NCBI GenBank assembly: GCA_025331565.1
Contig: JAFREQ010000012.1
Coordinates: 8,918,501-8,982,500, forward strand
DNA: 64,000 bases
Source: Holacanthus passer
Taxonomy: Eukaryota; Chordata; Actinopteri; Pomacanthidae
Direction: 5' to 3'
Below, piece after piece: positions 1-13,182 of the stretch; within the stretch, counting starts at the first letter, position 1, and each line of letters starts with the position of its first letter. Under the pieces are notes generated by a model that made no database searches, was not told the DNA's origin, and worked only from the letters and a program-made list of their open reading frames with translations. The translations under genes were made by a program, and so were the position numbers.

Positions 1-3000
1 CATGACATTTGACAAAAAGAAGTTTGACTTCCAGGGCACATGTGTGTACCAACTGGTTGCACTCTGCTCCAAGAACACGGACTTGGTGCCCTTTGAAGTG
101 CTGGTGCAGAATGATCACCGGGGCAATAAGGCTGTTTCCTTCACCAAGTTAGTGGAGATCAGGGTGTACTCCCTCACCATTGTCATTACAAAGACCCACA
201 AGGGTATGATTATGGTAAGAACTACATTATGCTTAGTGTGAACAGTTAAATGTCTTCTTCCTTAATACTATGTCTCTGTATATAAATACAACTGTGTGTT
301 CTTTTCCAGGTGAATGATGAGCTGGTCAACCTGCCTGTCACCCTGGCTGGAGGACAGGTATCTGTCTATAAGAGCGGCTGCTATGCTGTGGTCACCACAG
401 CCTTTGACCTCACAGTCTCTTTCAACTGGAAAAGCGCTGTGTTTGTGAAACTGCCCAGCAATTACATGGGAGCTGTTTGCGGCCTCTGTGGCAACTACGA
501 CGGCAAATGGCAGAATGACCTTATTCCAAAGAATGGTGGCAAATCTGTCTCACCAGTAGATTTTGGTGCCAGCTGGAGAGTGGCTGAGATCCCAGGCTGT
601 GTCGACGGCTGTAAAGGAGTGTGTCCTGATTGTGACATCAACCAGAAGGTTCGATATGAAAAACATGATTTCTGCGGTATGTTGAGAGACCCCAAAGGGC
701 CTTTCCGTGATTGCCATGCTAAGGTGGACCCAGCTGGCTACTTTGAAGACTGTGTTTATGATGTATGCCTGTATAAGGGCAGAAAGGAAGTTCTGTGTGA
801 TGCAATTACATCGTACACATCTGCCTGCCAGGCCGAGGGGGCCAAAGTATACAGCTGGAGAACCAGTCAGTTCTGTGGTGAGAAATGCATTCATTTTTAA
901 TAAAATACAGTCCCATGTATACTTCAATGTCTGTTTCTTCCTGTTCTGGGATTGCTTTGTAATCACTGTGCTCTAAATTAAAATGTGTCCAGTAAGTAAA
1001 AAAACATTCACACTGTCTTTTATGTCCCTTGTGCACAGCGATGAAATGCCCTTCCCACAGCCACTATGAAGTTTGTGCAACTTCCTGTCCTGCATCTTGC
1101 AGTAGTCTGGCCTCTCCTCAAGGTTGCAAGGCTCACTGTGAGGAGGACTGTGCCTGTGATGAGGGGTACATCCTCAGTGGAGAACACTGTGTTCCCATCT
1201 CGCACTGTGGCTGCCGCTACAAAGACCGCTACTACCAAGCTGGCCAAGTGTTTTATCCCAATGGAAAGTGTCAGGAGGAATGCAAGTGCGCACAACATAG
1301 AGAGGTAATGAATACTGAAGTAGACCATTTAAGGAATAATAATTTGATACCAACTAGTGTGAACTTACAGTATGAATTTTGATAACACTTCTCTTGTTTC
1401 TGAACTGTCTTTCTCAGGTTGAGTGCAAGAAGTTTACATGTGGCCCAAATGAGGAGTGTAAAATAAAGAATGGTGTTCAAAAATGTCACCCTGTTGGTGA
1501 GGCTGTGTGCCATGCCGCTGGTGACCCCCATTACACCTCTTTTGATGGGCGAAGATTTGATTTCCAGGGCACCTGCACCTACACACTCTCCAAGAGCTGT
1601 GGGCTGGACGGCACCCACCTGGAGCCCTTTTCTGTCCAGGTGGAGAACGTGCAGTGGAACAAGATGACAAATAAAAAAATGGTGTCTGTCACCAAGCTGG
1701 TTGCTGTGGAGGTCTACGGCTTCACTCTCATCATGAGGAACAACATGTTCGGAGTCCTGGTGAGCAACAACTCTTGATTCTTATTTGAAGCAAGCTCTAT
1801 TTTTGTAATTAAGTGAAATCTATTGCACGTATCATGTAGTGGCAGATGGTAGAAATTACTCAGAGATGTAAAACTACCTTGACAATTATATTTTTAACAT
1901 TTTTGTTATCAGTGGTTCTTTTCTTTAAATAAGACTTTTGCCTTTCTTTTAGGTAAATGGAGTGTTTAACTACCTTCCTCTGAGTCTTAATGATGGAGCT
2001 GTGCAGGTCGATCAAGAAGGCATGCGTTATGTTATTTCAACAAATTTTGGACTGCTTGTCACCTATGACCTGGTCTATCATGTGACAGTCACAGTACCTG
2101 GTAATTACCGTGGCAAGGTCTGTGGCCTGTGTGGCAACTACAATGGGAACAAAAAAGATGACTTTGAAATGCCCAGTCGTCAGCTCACCAAGAACGTGAA
2201 TACGTTTGGAAAATCATGGAAGGTCACCATCCCTAATGTGGTGTGTGAAGATGGCTGTGAAGGGAAGGACTGTCCTCAATGTGGCGCAGCTCATAAGGCT
2301 ATCTTTTCAAAGTCCACTTACTGTGGTATTGTTACAGAACCCAAAGGTCCTTTTGCAGCCTGCCATAGTAAACTGGACCCACAGCCATACTTTGATGACT
2401 GTGTGTTCGATGTGTGTGCTTCCAATGGTGACGAAAAGGTGGTGTGTGACAGCGTAGCAGCCTATGCCTACAATTGTCACATGGCAGGAGTGGACGTCAG
2501 AAACTGGCGGACACCTTCTTTCTGTCGTAAGTGACGAGATATTCAATTGCATTTATTGAATATAAGAACAGTCACCTCTCTAATACATGTTTTTCTTGTC
2601 TTGTGATAACTTCTTTTAGATCTAAAATGCCCAGCCAACAGTCACTATGAGGTGTGTGCAGATCTCTACTCTGCATCCTGCCCAGGCATCCCACAGATAG
2701 TCCAGCACTTCACCCAGTGTACAGAAGGCTGTGAATGTGATGATGGCTTCTTATTCAATGGTCAAACGTGTGTTCAAGAGACTGAGTGCGGCTGCTATGA
2801 CAATGGAAAAACGTACACGGTACATTTCAACAATTCTGTCTGTACATAAAAACCATTCTGTACACAGTAAGGTACAAAAGATTGTGCTTGTGCTTGTTAG
2901 TGCTTGTTAATGCCATAGTGGCTTAAGCAAATAAACCATTGTGCTGACGTAGCAATAAAGTTGCCCTTGGTGGATATTAGCCAGTCTGATCTTAGATATA

Positions 3001-6000
3001 CAAACTGAGGATTTCTCCTGAGACTTAATTAGCAGATTTTCTAGATTTGTGGGGAGGTTTGGGTTTTTTTTGATAAGATGGACTAAGAATGAAATGATGT
3101 GTATTCCTCGTTAACCTGCCATGACCTCTGTGTATTATTTCCTCCTGCATAATGAACCTGCTCTATGTCCCCAGCCTGGTGAAGTGGTGTATGAGAAAGA
3201 CTGTACCATAAAGTGCATCTGTGATCCAGCAACAGGCCTTGAGTGTGAAAAACATTCCTGCCCTCAGAACACCAAGTGCATGGTCAAAAAAGGAATCAGG
3301 GCATGCTACAACACAGGCAAGACATTATACATCATTAACCAATTTTAACTACTCTTATCATATTTACTGAAAACTCTTTAAAATACATTTGTAAATTGAT
3401 TTCCCTCCTTGCTTTATCTTGTGTAGATCCCTGTAAAGATGCCAAGTGTCGGGTCAAGGAGAAGTGCAGAGTTGAGAAGGGTGATGCTGTGTGCGTTCCT
3501 GACTACACAGGCACCTGCTGGGCCTGGGGTGACCCCCACTACCACACATTTGATGGTTACAACTTTGACTTCCAAGGCACCTGCAACTATGTCATCTCCA
3601 AGACCTGCGGGAATCTGGATGGTCTAGTGCCATTCTCAGTCACTGAGAGGAATGATAACCGAGGAAACACAGCAGTTTCTTACGTCAGGGAGGTATATGT
3701 GTCTGTATACGGATACAACATCACCGTCCACAAAAACCAAGTTGGTCGAGTCACGGTAAGATTCTTGTTTGTTGTCTGATGTGTTTGACCTCTACTATTC
3801 CAGTGTGTACATTATATGCATTGTTTTGATCCATTCCCTTCAGGTGAATGGAGAGCTGTTGAATCTTCCTGTGGGACTGGGTGAGGGGGAGGTGTCAGTG
3901 TCTCAGCGTGGTCACACTGCAGTGGTGGAGACAAATTTTGGTCTGGTTGTCTCTTACGATTGGAACTCGAAGCTGGTCATCAAGCTGCCCAGTAGCTACT
4001 ATGACAGTGTCTGCGGTCTGTGTGGCAACTTCAATGGTAACAACAAGGATGAGCTCCAGAATCCAGCTGGCAATGCTGTTTCCTCAGTGATAGAGTGGGG
4101 CAAGAGCTGGAAAATGCCAGAACAGGACAAGAACCATCCTTGCTGGGACACGTGTGAGAAAAACTGTCCTACCTGTGACAGGAGCCAGATTGAGCTCTAT
4201 AAGAGTGAGACTTTCTGTGGGGCCCTCACAGCCAAGGCCAATGGTGTGTTCCAGAAATGTCATGAAAAATTGGACCCCCAGGCCTTCATGAACAGCTGTG
4301 TGTTTGATGTGTGTTTGAATAAGGGAGACAAAAAGATGCTGTGCCAGGCATTGGCCTCCTACAGTGAGCAATGTCGCGAGGAAGGAATAACAATCAAGGG
4401 CTGGAGGAAAAAGTTTGGCTGCCGTGAGTATTTATGAGAAGCTCATTTGCTCATTTTAATCAAAGATTTCAATCAAATATTGATGTTATTCTTTTGTTGC
4501 CTTTAAATATAATTTCTATCCAGCAATGAGCTGTCAGCGTCACAGCCACTATGAAGACTGTGCTAACCCATGCCAGCCATCCTGCCCATTCCCTGAGCAA
4601 AAGCAGATCTGCATGAGTGTCTGTGAGGAGACCTGTGTGTGTGATAAGGGTTACGTCCTCAGCGCTGGCGTCTGTGTGCCTGCTAAAACGTGCGGTTGCT
4701 CCTATCAGGGCCGCTACTACAAGCCAGGCCAGCGCTTTTGGGCTGATGAGGTTTGCAGTCGCCTATGTGAGTGTAATACGACCCTGGGCATGGTCACATG
4801 CCGCAAGGCTTCTTGCTCTGCCAATGAGAGGTGCACCACAGTGGATGGAAAGAGGGACTGCCAACCCATCAGTTACGCCACATGCTCAGCCTCAGGTGAC
4901 CCACACTACCGGACTTTTGATGGCCGCAAGTTTGACTTCCAGGGCACATGCGTATATAAGCTGGTGGGACTGTGCTCTGAGCATCCCGGGCTTGTACCTT
5001 TCAAGGTGACTGTGCAGAACGACCACCGGGGAAGCATGGCCGTGTCCTACACAAGGACTGTCAAGTTTTCCATATATGGCATCACCCTCACCATCAGCAG
5101 AGAATACCCCAACAAGGTCCTGGTAAGTATGGATGTGGAGGTATGGATAATGTGAAGCATATGGGTGATTTGATAAAAGATTAAATAAGTAAGCTGGCAC
5201 TTGTTTTCATGTGGATCTTTGGAGAGAAAAGAAATGGGACACAGCATGTAGTTACAGTATTAAAAATAAAAACAAGATAGATATTCTGAACCTCATTCAA
5301 ATGAGTGGATGATAATGCCTTCTGTCATTGTGCTAATTCTGCCATCCCTCATGCTCTTCTGCATATATATTTAATTGCATATTAGAATTTTGATCCAGGC
5401 AGACTTAATTAAACTAAGATTTAACTGCACATTAGAATGGATTAGCAAGGATGGCAGAATTATTAAATCTATAATCTCCTAAGAATATTCCTCCCTCCCT
5501 CATTTTCTGCTCTTCAGCTCAATGGGCAGCTTGCATCGTTACCACTGGATTACAATAATGAGCTGGTCGTGCAACCCAGCGGCCGGGAAGCTGTAGTGGA
5601 GACAGTTGCTGGTATCACCGTGACCTTTGACTGGCAGAGCAAAGTGAGCGTTACTCTGCCCAGCAACTACCAGGGCGCAGTCTGCGGCCTGTGTGGCAAC
5701 TACAATGGAAAAGCTCAGGATGACCTGACCATGCTGAATGGCCAGACAGCCCGTGATGGAGCCAAGCTGGGGGAGAGCTGGCAGGTGGCCACTGTACCAG
5801 GCTGTTCGTCAGACTGCAAGGAGGGATGTTGCAAGGCCTGTTCAAGCTCCCAGAGGAAAGAGTACAAAGCGCTGAATTATTGTGGTATCATCACTAACAA
5901 GGCAGGGCCTTTCAGAGATTGTCACAAGCATGTGGACCCTGCTCCTTACCTGGAAGACTGTTTGTATGATGTCTGTCATTATCACGGCCACCAAAAATCA

Positions 6001-9000
6001 CTCTGTGATGCTGTGGGACTCTATGTCTCTGCCTGTCAGAGCCTAGGAATCACCATCCATCCCTGGAGAAGCAATAACTTCTGCCGTGAGTTTGAGATTG
6101 TGTTTTCACTTTTCTGATTTATTTTTATAGGTCTCTTATCTCAAAGAATCTCTTATCTTCTGGGTTGTTTCTCTTTCCCTCTTGTCATCCTGTCCTACAG
6201 CAATGGTGTGCCCAGCTAACGGTCATTACAGTCTGTGTGCCTCGGGTTGCCCAGTCACCTGTTCCAGCTTAACCTCCCTTGCCACCTGCCGCAGGCCCTG
6301 CACAGAAGCCTGTGAGTGTGATGAAGGCTACCTGCTGAGTGGGGGTACCTGCGTGCCTGTGAGAGACTGTGGCTGCTCTTACGATGGCCTCTATTACAAG
6401 AAAGGAGACATCTTCTACCCTGAAACAAAGTGTGTGGAGCAGTGCGTCTGTGGAGAGAACGGTGCGGTGTCTTGCGAAAAGGCCAAGTGCCGCCAAGGGG
6501 AGACCTGTAAGCTCGTAAATGGAGTGAATGGCTGCCACCCTGAGGGGTACGGCAAGTGCGTGGCTTCTGGTGACCCTCATTACATTTCCTTTGATGGGCG
6601 GAAGTTTGATTTCCAGGGTACCTGTGTCTATGTTTTGGCCAAAGTTTGTGATGATGACAAAGGCTCTCTGATACCATTCAACATAACTCAAGGGAATGAG
6701 AAGTATGGAAATGGTAAAGTGGCTGTTACCAGATCAGTTACAGTGGAAGTCTATGGTTTGGTCATTAACATCCAGCAGGGAATGCCATGGAAAGTCATTG
6801 TGAGTTCAATAACCTCCAAAACACCTGTGTGGTTACATTTTGTTTGTGTTTATTTCTTCATAATGATTCTGTTCTCCTTCCTCTTCTGTCCAGGTGGATG
6901 ATGAACTTCTAAACCTTCCTCTTTCTCTGGACAATGACCGTGTGAGAGTCACCCAGGAAGGTCGCAACATAATTGTCCATACAGACTTTGAACTGAAAGT
7001 CCTGTATGACACTGTCTATTATGTTGAGGTGATCGTGCCTTCTACATACCAGGGTAAGATGTGTGGTCTTTGCGGCGACTACAACAAGAAGAGTGGTGAT
7101 GACTTCCGACTTCCCAATCATAGAGTAACAAATAATGCTGATGATTTTGGGAAGGCATGGGCAGTAGACGTGTCTGGGCATGTGTGTGGGGGCTGTGGAG
7201 GCCAGTGTCCAGGATGTGAGAAGGACAAGACCGCCTTGTACAGTAAACCGGACTCCTGTGGCATCATGGGAGCACCTAATGGGCCTTTCAAAGCCTGCCA
7301 CAGTCAAATTGATCCAGCAATATATGTGACTAATTGCGTGTTTGATGTTTGTGCTAACGATGGGAACAAAGACACTCTGTGTAAAAGTGTCGAGGCCTAC
7401 ACTTCGGCCTGCCAGACTGCAGGAGTGAAAGTGCAGCCATGGAGGAGCCGCTCCTTCTGCCGTAAGTTTCACACAGTAGTGTTTTGGCTGAAGAACTGTC
7501 CGTGTTTTTTAATGCTCTGTATTTCATGTGCATATACAGAGTCTTATAAATGTCTTCTGTTCTTATAGCTGCTTCCTGCCCTCCAAACAGTCACTATGAG
7601 TTGTGTGCCAACACCTGTAGTGGGACCTGTGCTGGCTTTCTTAGCCCACTTACTTGTTCAGAAAACTGTTTTGAAGGATGCCAATGTGATGTTGGCTTTG
7701 TTTCTAGTGACAATCAATGTGTTCCCTTGGACAGTTGTGGGTGTTTGCACGCTGGCAGATATCTGAAGGTAAAACTGCACTGAGATTTTATTTTGTTGTC
7801 ACACATAGTAACTGTGTTACAGCTGAAAAGTCATCAAAACATTTCACTATTCTTTCATAGTATTTACATATGAAAAGAGATATAAAAGATTCTATTCACT
7901 GACCTGGAAGAGAAATGATTTTAACATTGTACACAATGTATGTTTCTAGTTGGGACAAAAAGTTGTGGACAAAGACTGTGAGTCCAAGTGTGTGTGCCAG
8001 GCCTCTGGGCTGGTGAAGTGTGAGAAGCTGTCCTGTGCCAGTGAAGAGGTGTGTGATGTAAGAGGTGGGGTCAGAGGTTGCAACACCAAACAGGGCACCT
8101 GCAGTGTCACGCAAGCTGGCACCCTAAAGACCTTTGATGGCATGTCTGGAAAAATAGCCTCTAAAGGAGCATTTGAAATGGCATCTCTGTCTGACAAGAG
8201 CGCTGAGCAGTGGTTCCGTGTGGTCGTGGACATCAGGGTCTGCAGCGAAGGTGCATGTCCCACTGTCGTCGCTGTGTATGTGTTCTTCAAGGGAACCACC
8301 ATCGCAGTGAACAGCCAGTACAAGACCTGGGTGAGGCGAGCTGGAGAATAGAAAAAGAGTTAAATGACAAATCATGAAAGTTTTGAAAAAGTTTTTGTAG
8401 AATTTTTTTTCTCATTTGATTTTTGCTTTCCCTCTTCTTTCTCTGTATCATCCAGGTAAATGGCAGGGAAGTGCCTCATCCCAACACAGTGACAAATGGT
8501 GTATCTGTCCAAATCTCAGAGAAGAGTGTGATCATCGAGAGGGAATCTACTGTGCAGGTCACCTACACTGTTTCACAGGGGGTCAACGTCGTGATTTCCA
8601 GCAGCCTGTCAGGTAAAGTGTGCGGTGCCTGTGGCAACTACAACAACATCTTGCTGGATGATATGAAGACTTCGGATGGGAAAACCAGCAATGACGTGTC
8701 CGTGATTGCTGACTCCTGGAATGCGTTGGACTTTTCTAGATGGTGAGTATTTGAAAGGCATAGTTTAGCATTTCCTCTGTATAAATGTGATGGGCAAAGA
8801 TGCATTGCTACATTTAGTGCTGTGATCATGATAGTCCTCTTCTTCACTACATGCTCTCACCACATTGCTCCCCAAAGTTAACTTCACTTGTTTCAATAAC
8901 ATAACAACTCTGCCTCTTCATCTACGCTTTTAACCTTCACTTGTAGTTAGACTGGAAGTTTTAATCTTGAACTCTACCTTGCCCTTTATTATGCAAACTG

Positions 9001-9633
9001 CAAACTTAATTTGACCACTGAAATAATCAAGTACAGATCAGCGAGAGATGGGACGGTGTTATGACCATTCAACCGCTTATTCTCTTAACAGCAAGAACTA
9101 AACAAGGACTCCACAGAGCCCTTTTAAAGGAATGAGAGTGTGGTTTTTAATTGCATTTGGTCCAATTTAATTAAGAAATGCCAGAGAATCCCCTATGGTA
9201 ATTACTGATTAAAAAGCAGGTGAGGCTGACAGGCATGGCCATCAAAGCTACCAAGCTTGCAATCCAATCACTGCTTGTCATCCAAGGACACTTAAGACTC
9301 ATCTGGGTGCAATATTAATTTGAGCCCTCATCTTTAGTTCTGTGTTCAGCCTTAAGTCAATCCCTTAGAGGATTGAGTTTGTGTATCCCCCCTTCCTCTC
9401 TTCATTCAATGCAGTTGTCTTTTTCAGACATTTTCTCATCACCAGACCCTAAAAAACAAGAAAATACCACAAAGAATCAGAGCTGCTCCTGAGTGTTTGC
9501 ATATGCCTTTAAAAACACAAATTTCACAAGTGTTGCTTGTAATCTCTGTCGTGCCTGGATGAACATGACTTTACTTTGCTCCAGTGCCCTTTGACTGCAT
9601 TTTTTTCTTTTTCATTCCAGCGGCCTGAAATGA
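1..9633 (+). CDS. fcgbp: IgGFc-binding protein-like (FCGBP-like) mucin-type vWD glycoprotein, 3' part of gene
   Basis: Exons: 1-214 (partial), 310-877, 1039-1304, 1418-1759, 1953-2526, 2620-2819, 3175-3316, 3427-3755, 3844-4423, 4524-5122, 5518-6085, 6201-6799, 6894-7461, 7569-7768, 7950-8330, 8456-8742, 9621-9633 (stop TGA). Together they encode at least 2142 residues; the 5' end lies outside the window. Six vWD units are visible, each vWD (GDPHY..FDG..FDFQGTC, then CGLCGNY) followed by C8 and TIL cysteine modules; the last is a degenerate vWD without C8. GDPH, the acid-labile Asp-Pro site known in FCGBP and MUC2, is present in units 2-5. FCGBP is a secreted, disulphide-linked component of mucus. 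The intron after 3316 starts with GC. The 877-bp intron 8743-9620 shows no ORF. Zonadhesin or alpha-tectorin relatives share these domains, but the array is most FCGBP-like. One-to-one orthology is inferred. Confidence 0.85.
5334..5462. repeat. Short inverted repeat in an FCGBP-like intron
   Basis: Perfect 14-base arms (5334-5347 and 5449-5462, core TAATTCTGCCATCC) flank about 100 bases of AT-rich DNA within the intron 5123-5517. This may be a small MITE-like element. No target duplication was identified. Confidence 0.4.
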
Positions 9634-10069
9634 AATGTTGTCTCCGCGGCGATAGAAAGCATCTGGTACGCAGGTAAAATTCCTCTCAAAACTATGAACT
9701 GATGTTTCCTCATGAATGAAACAGCTGTACGACGTGGCTTACATCCCTGCTTTTTTACCCCCATTAAACAGGATGAAGATGAACATGAAGTCGTTCAGCT
9801 GAAGCTGCTTGTTTACAGCCAGTCTTGCTCATCACACTTCAGTTCTTCCTCTTGATTCATGAAATGATTTTATTTTTGTTTACTGGTGCTCTGGTCCTCT
9901 TTTGTTCACATTGAGGTGGTAGAAAACTGTGGTAGCTCATTCTTGACCAACATCTCCATCTACTGGAGGAGGAAATTATAGAATCTCTTTTCCACAGAAC
10001 AACTGTCCTATTATATATTTTTATTAAAAAGTGTGCTCTACAAAATGTGTTCTCCTTTCTGTCCTGACC

Positions 10070-10075
10070 AATAAA
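10070..10075 (+). promoter_or_regulatory. Polyadenylation signal of the FCGBP-like gene
   Basis: AATAAA lies about 440 bases after the stop codon at 9631-9633 and is followed by a T-rich stretch. It is the first canonical signal downstream of the last exon. Confidence 0.5.
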
Positions 10076-10095
10076 TGTTTTCATCATGAGTCACA

Positions 10096-10600
10096 GTTGT
10101 TTGTACTTCTAAAAAAAAAAAACTTGTAGAGCATTTAAATTCAAAAATACATGACTCTTAATTCTAGCAGAGCTGGAGGCAGAAGACTGACAAATGTTTA
10201 AAATTTGCACTAGAGGTCTTTGGTGTAGGAGGGGAAAATGAAGTAGTAAAATAACAAAAGTCTATACATGTCATGTGTTATTGGTACAGGACTCCTCCAG
10301 CTCTGATGTGATTATAGTTGAGGAGGAGGCAGTTTGGTGTTGGTCAGACCTTGGGAAGACACTTTTCATATAGCTGAGAGAAAGATCTCTCAATGGCCAT
10401 GAAATTGCACTAGTGTTTATGCTTTCACTCTCTCTCTCTCTCTGCAAAGCATGTGAATGCAGTACAACAAGCTCTCTGTTTGATGCTGCTTGTGTCTCTT
10501 ATATTTAGCTTGTGTGTGGAGGGGCATGATTTACAGATCATTAGGAAAACATGTTTTACAAACGAAGCTGGCAGCAGACCAGCAGCCTCCCTGTGCTGCA
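10096..10600. other. Intergenic gap between FCGBP-like and first FXYD gene
   Basis: Contains an A-run at 10111-10122 and a TC microsatellite at about 10428-10442. No coding exon was found. The right end probably holds the promoter of the first FXYD gene, since its 5' untranslated exon ends at 10931. Confidence 0.4.
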
Positions 10601-10931
10601 GCTCTGCCTGTGTTGTTGACCTCTGAGCAAGGCAGCTCATATTTAGGAGTCAGCCCCCCCTTCTGTCTGCCTCTCATTCCTGAGACAAGACCAAGGAGGG
10701 ACAGACCTCCACTTGGAGCAGCCGAGGACTGAAGAACCTCCACAGAATATGCAACACAGAAGAAGTGTATTTTAATTGTTTTTTTGCATTAGAGAAAGTT
10801 TTGCATTTCTTTCTTTTTTTATCTTGGCTGAGGGAACAAGTGGGAAACTTTTTTTTTTTTAAGAAAAGTTCGACTGACTGGGCGGAGACAAAGTTTAACT
10901 CACATTAAAGTTTATAGGAGGCTCATTGACG
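10600..10931 (+). other. Probable 5' untranslated exon of the first FXYD gene
   Basis: A good donor (G|GTAAGT) at 10931/10932 follows a stretch with no useful ORF. The first coding exon begins at 13178, just upstream of its ATG, so a separate upstream untranslated exon is needed. The left boundary is a guess. The intron 10932-13177 is AT-rich and shows no gene. Confidence 0.4.
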
Positions 10932-13182
10932 GTAAGTTCATTTATTTGTTCTCATTTTAACTCTTAAATCAATGCATCTGCTTTAAGGAATCTGCACATC
11001 ACTGCGGCTGCAAATGCAAGTTTAAACATGGAAAATCTGCAGGTTAAGACTCAAAGAAAACATTTCTTTGTGCACAGGTCTTTGTCTTGTAGAGCTTTTC
11101 CTTGTCTTGTTGATTAGGTACCAAGACCTCCATCTAAATGCCTGTGTGAGCATGTGACCATTTAATAACATGAACCGCTTATGTTGCTCTCACAAGTTTT
11201 ACTACACAAGACCAACATGTTTGTTTTTTAGTTATGTTCGGGTTTATATATTACAGTTTATGTTGATCGAGTGTTTTTCAATTTTCATTTTGTTGCTTGC
11301 AAAACGCCAGCTGAGAAGTTAAAAGGACAAAAAAAAAAAAACTGTAACCAGCAACTTAAGCTTCAATAAATATCGCGTTAATTGGCGAGAACAGCAACGT
11401 GAACAGGGTCACTGTTTAAAAACTGAGCCTGTGTTGTTTGTTGCGATCAATAAAGTGAGTCACATGCACCCAAGATTTAATCAGAAACTCAGAAAGTTTG
11501 ATATTTTGTTTTGGGGAAACAAAACCTTAAATTTGATAATGTGTGAATATGCTCTCACACATGTTCACCTTTACCTCACCTGGTTTCTATAATTTCTCTA
11601 AGCATCCCCCCTGTTGTTTTATTATAAACTCTTCATGATTCTGCCACTTTATTATAATCCATGCTAATTAATTTTTTAAGTGTTGCTTTATGTGTGTCTC
11701 TCCTGTCTTCCCATTATTTTCCTCTACATCACTCAGAAGGTTAACAAACACGATTATTGGCTTGGTTCTTGTTAGAATAACTCACCCTGTATTTGTTTGA
11801 TTAAACCTGATTGGCAGGCCTTTGTTGTTAATCCTGGTCCCAGGGTTGAAGTGTTCCTTTCTCTCCACTCCAGCTCCATGTTCACACCCCCCCACACTTT
11901 AGTCATGCATGAATCCCCAGCAGCGCCTTGAGCCAGGGAGGGGAACCAAGGCTCTGCTAACATGGGCTTTGATCTTTGCAATGCAAAACATTTTATTCCA
12001 TGGCTTAGATTTTCAGCGTAGAGCTGCGAGTACCTGAATTACATTTTTGTTGTCGTGTCTTGGGGTTTTATTGGTATAATGTGCAACCAGCATGCTCTTT
12101 GGTCATGCAGCGGTCTTAAATTGTGGACCTTCTGCAGGTCTTGAGCCCGATCATGAGTCTGGAACCTGAACCTGTAAACATGGGTGTAAGAGAATCTCAA
12201 AGAATGTCCTAGATAATATATAGACAGAAAAACAGCCCCAGGAGGTTCATGCTCCAGACTAGATGACCCAGTGAAACGAATCCAAACCCACTGACCAAAT
12301 ACTGCATGCAACTCAATACCAGCCTTGCCTTGCACCCCTCCACTGCCAAGCCCCATGTACTGAGCCTGAAATAGACCCTCTTCTCTTACCCAGAGTCAGG
12401 AGGTCATGTTATTAAGACACATATTCCGATAACATAAGTGATCCTGTTATGTAGGGTCTAGCTTAGATGGAGGTTTGTGTTCCTACAAGGCATGATCTCA
12501 TTAAAGGAGCATTCGACTGATTTTACACATAGGATTTACTGCTCTTCATGAGGAGGACCTGTTCATCCTGTGAAAATATATGTTCCTCTGCGGGCTTTCT
12601 AAAATATTAAAAAATAACCACGATGTTGTTGAGATCTAATGAACCTTGTTCTGTTGCATGATGAGAAAAGGCAGATTCAATGTTTTTGGAGCAACAAAAG
12701 ACTAAAAATCAGGAAGTCTCACTCTCTGCTGCTTTGGCTTTTTGCAAGAGTAGCCCTCAAACAATATCATTTTAAGTCGCGATTTAATGCATATAAACAA
12801 TCCTATAAATAAAGCACGCTCTCGTATTTGTGATCCCTTACCGTTCTGAAAAGCGTAACATGCTGTTGACTAGTTTCTGAGGTGAGGTGAGTTGCTGAGC
12901 ATTTTGAAAACAGGCCTCTCTCTGTTAGCAGGGCAGTTTCAGTTGTTATTTGAGTCTGAGGGGAGTCAGTGGGTCACAGTGTTTATCTGTAAATCACATA
13001 AAAAAAGCCTCAACTTCCTGCCACTCAAGCACATTCCCCTCATAAAACAGCAATGACCCCAAAATGTGAGCACAGAGCTTGACATGATCTACATGATCAG
13101 ATCAAGAGATTTATTACCTCTCTTTACCGTCATGTTCTTTTTCATAAAGTTCACTCTTGTCTGGTTTTTACTAACAGGTACA

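Noticed and set aside
12039..12356. 105-codon minus-strand ORF in the first FXYD intron
   Set aside because: Low-complexity content, no domain, antisense to an intron. No splice sites give it a partner exon.
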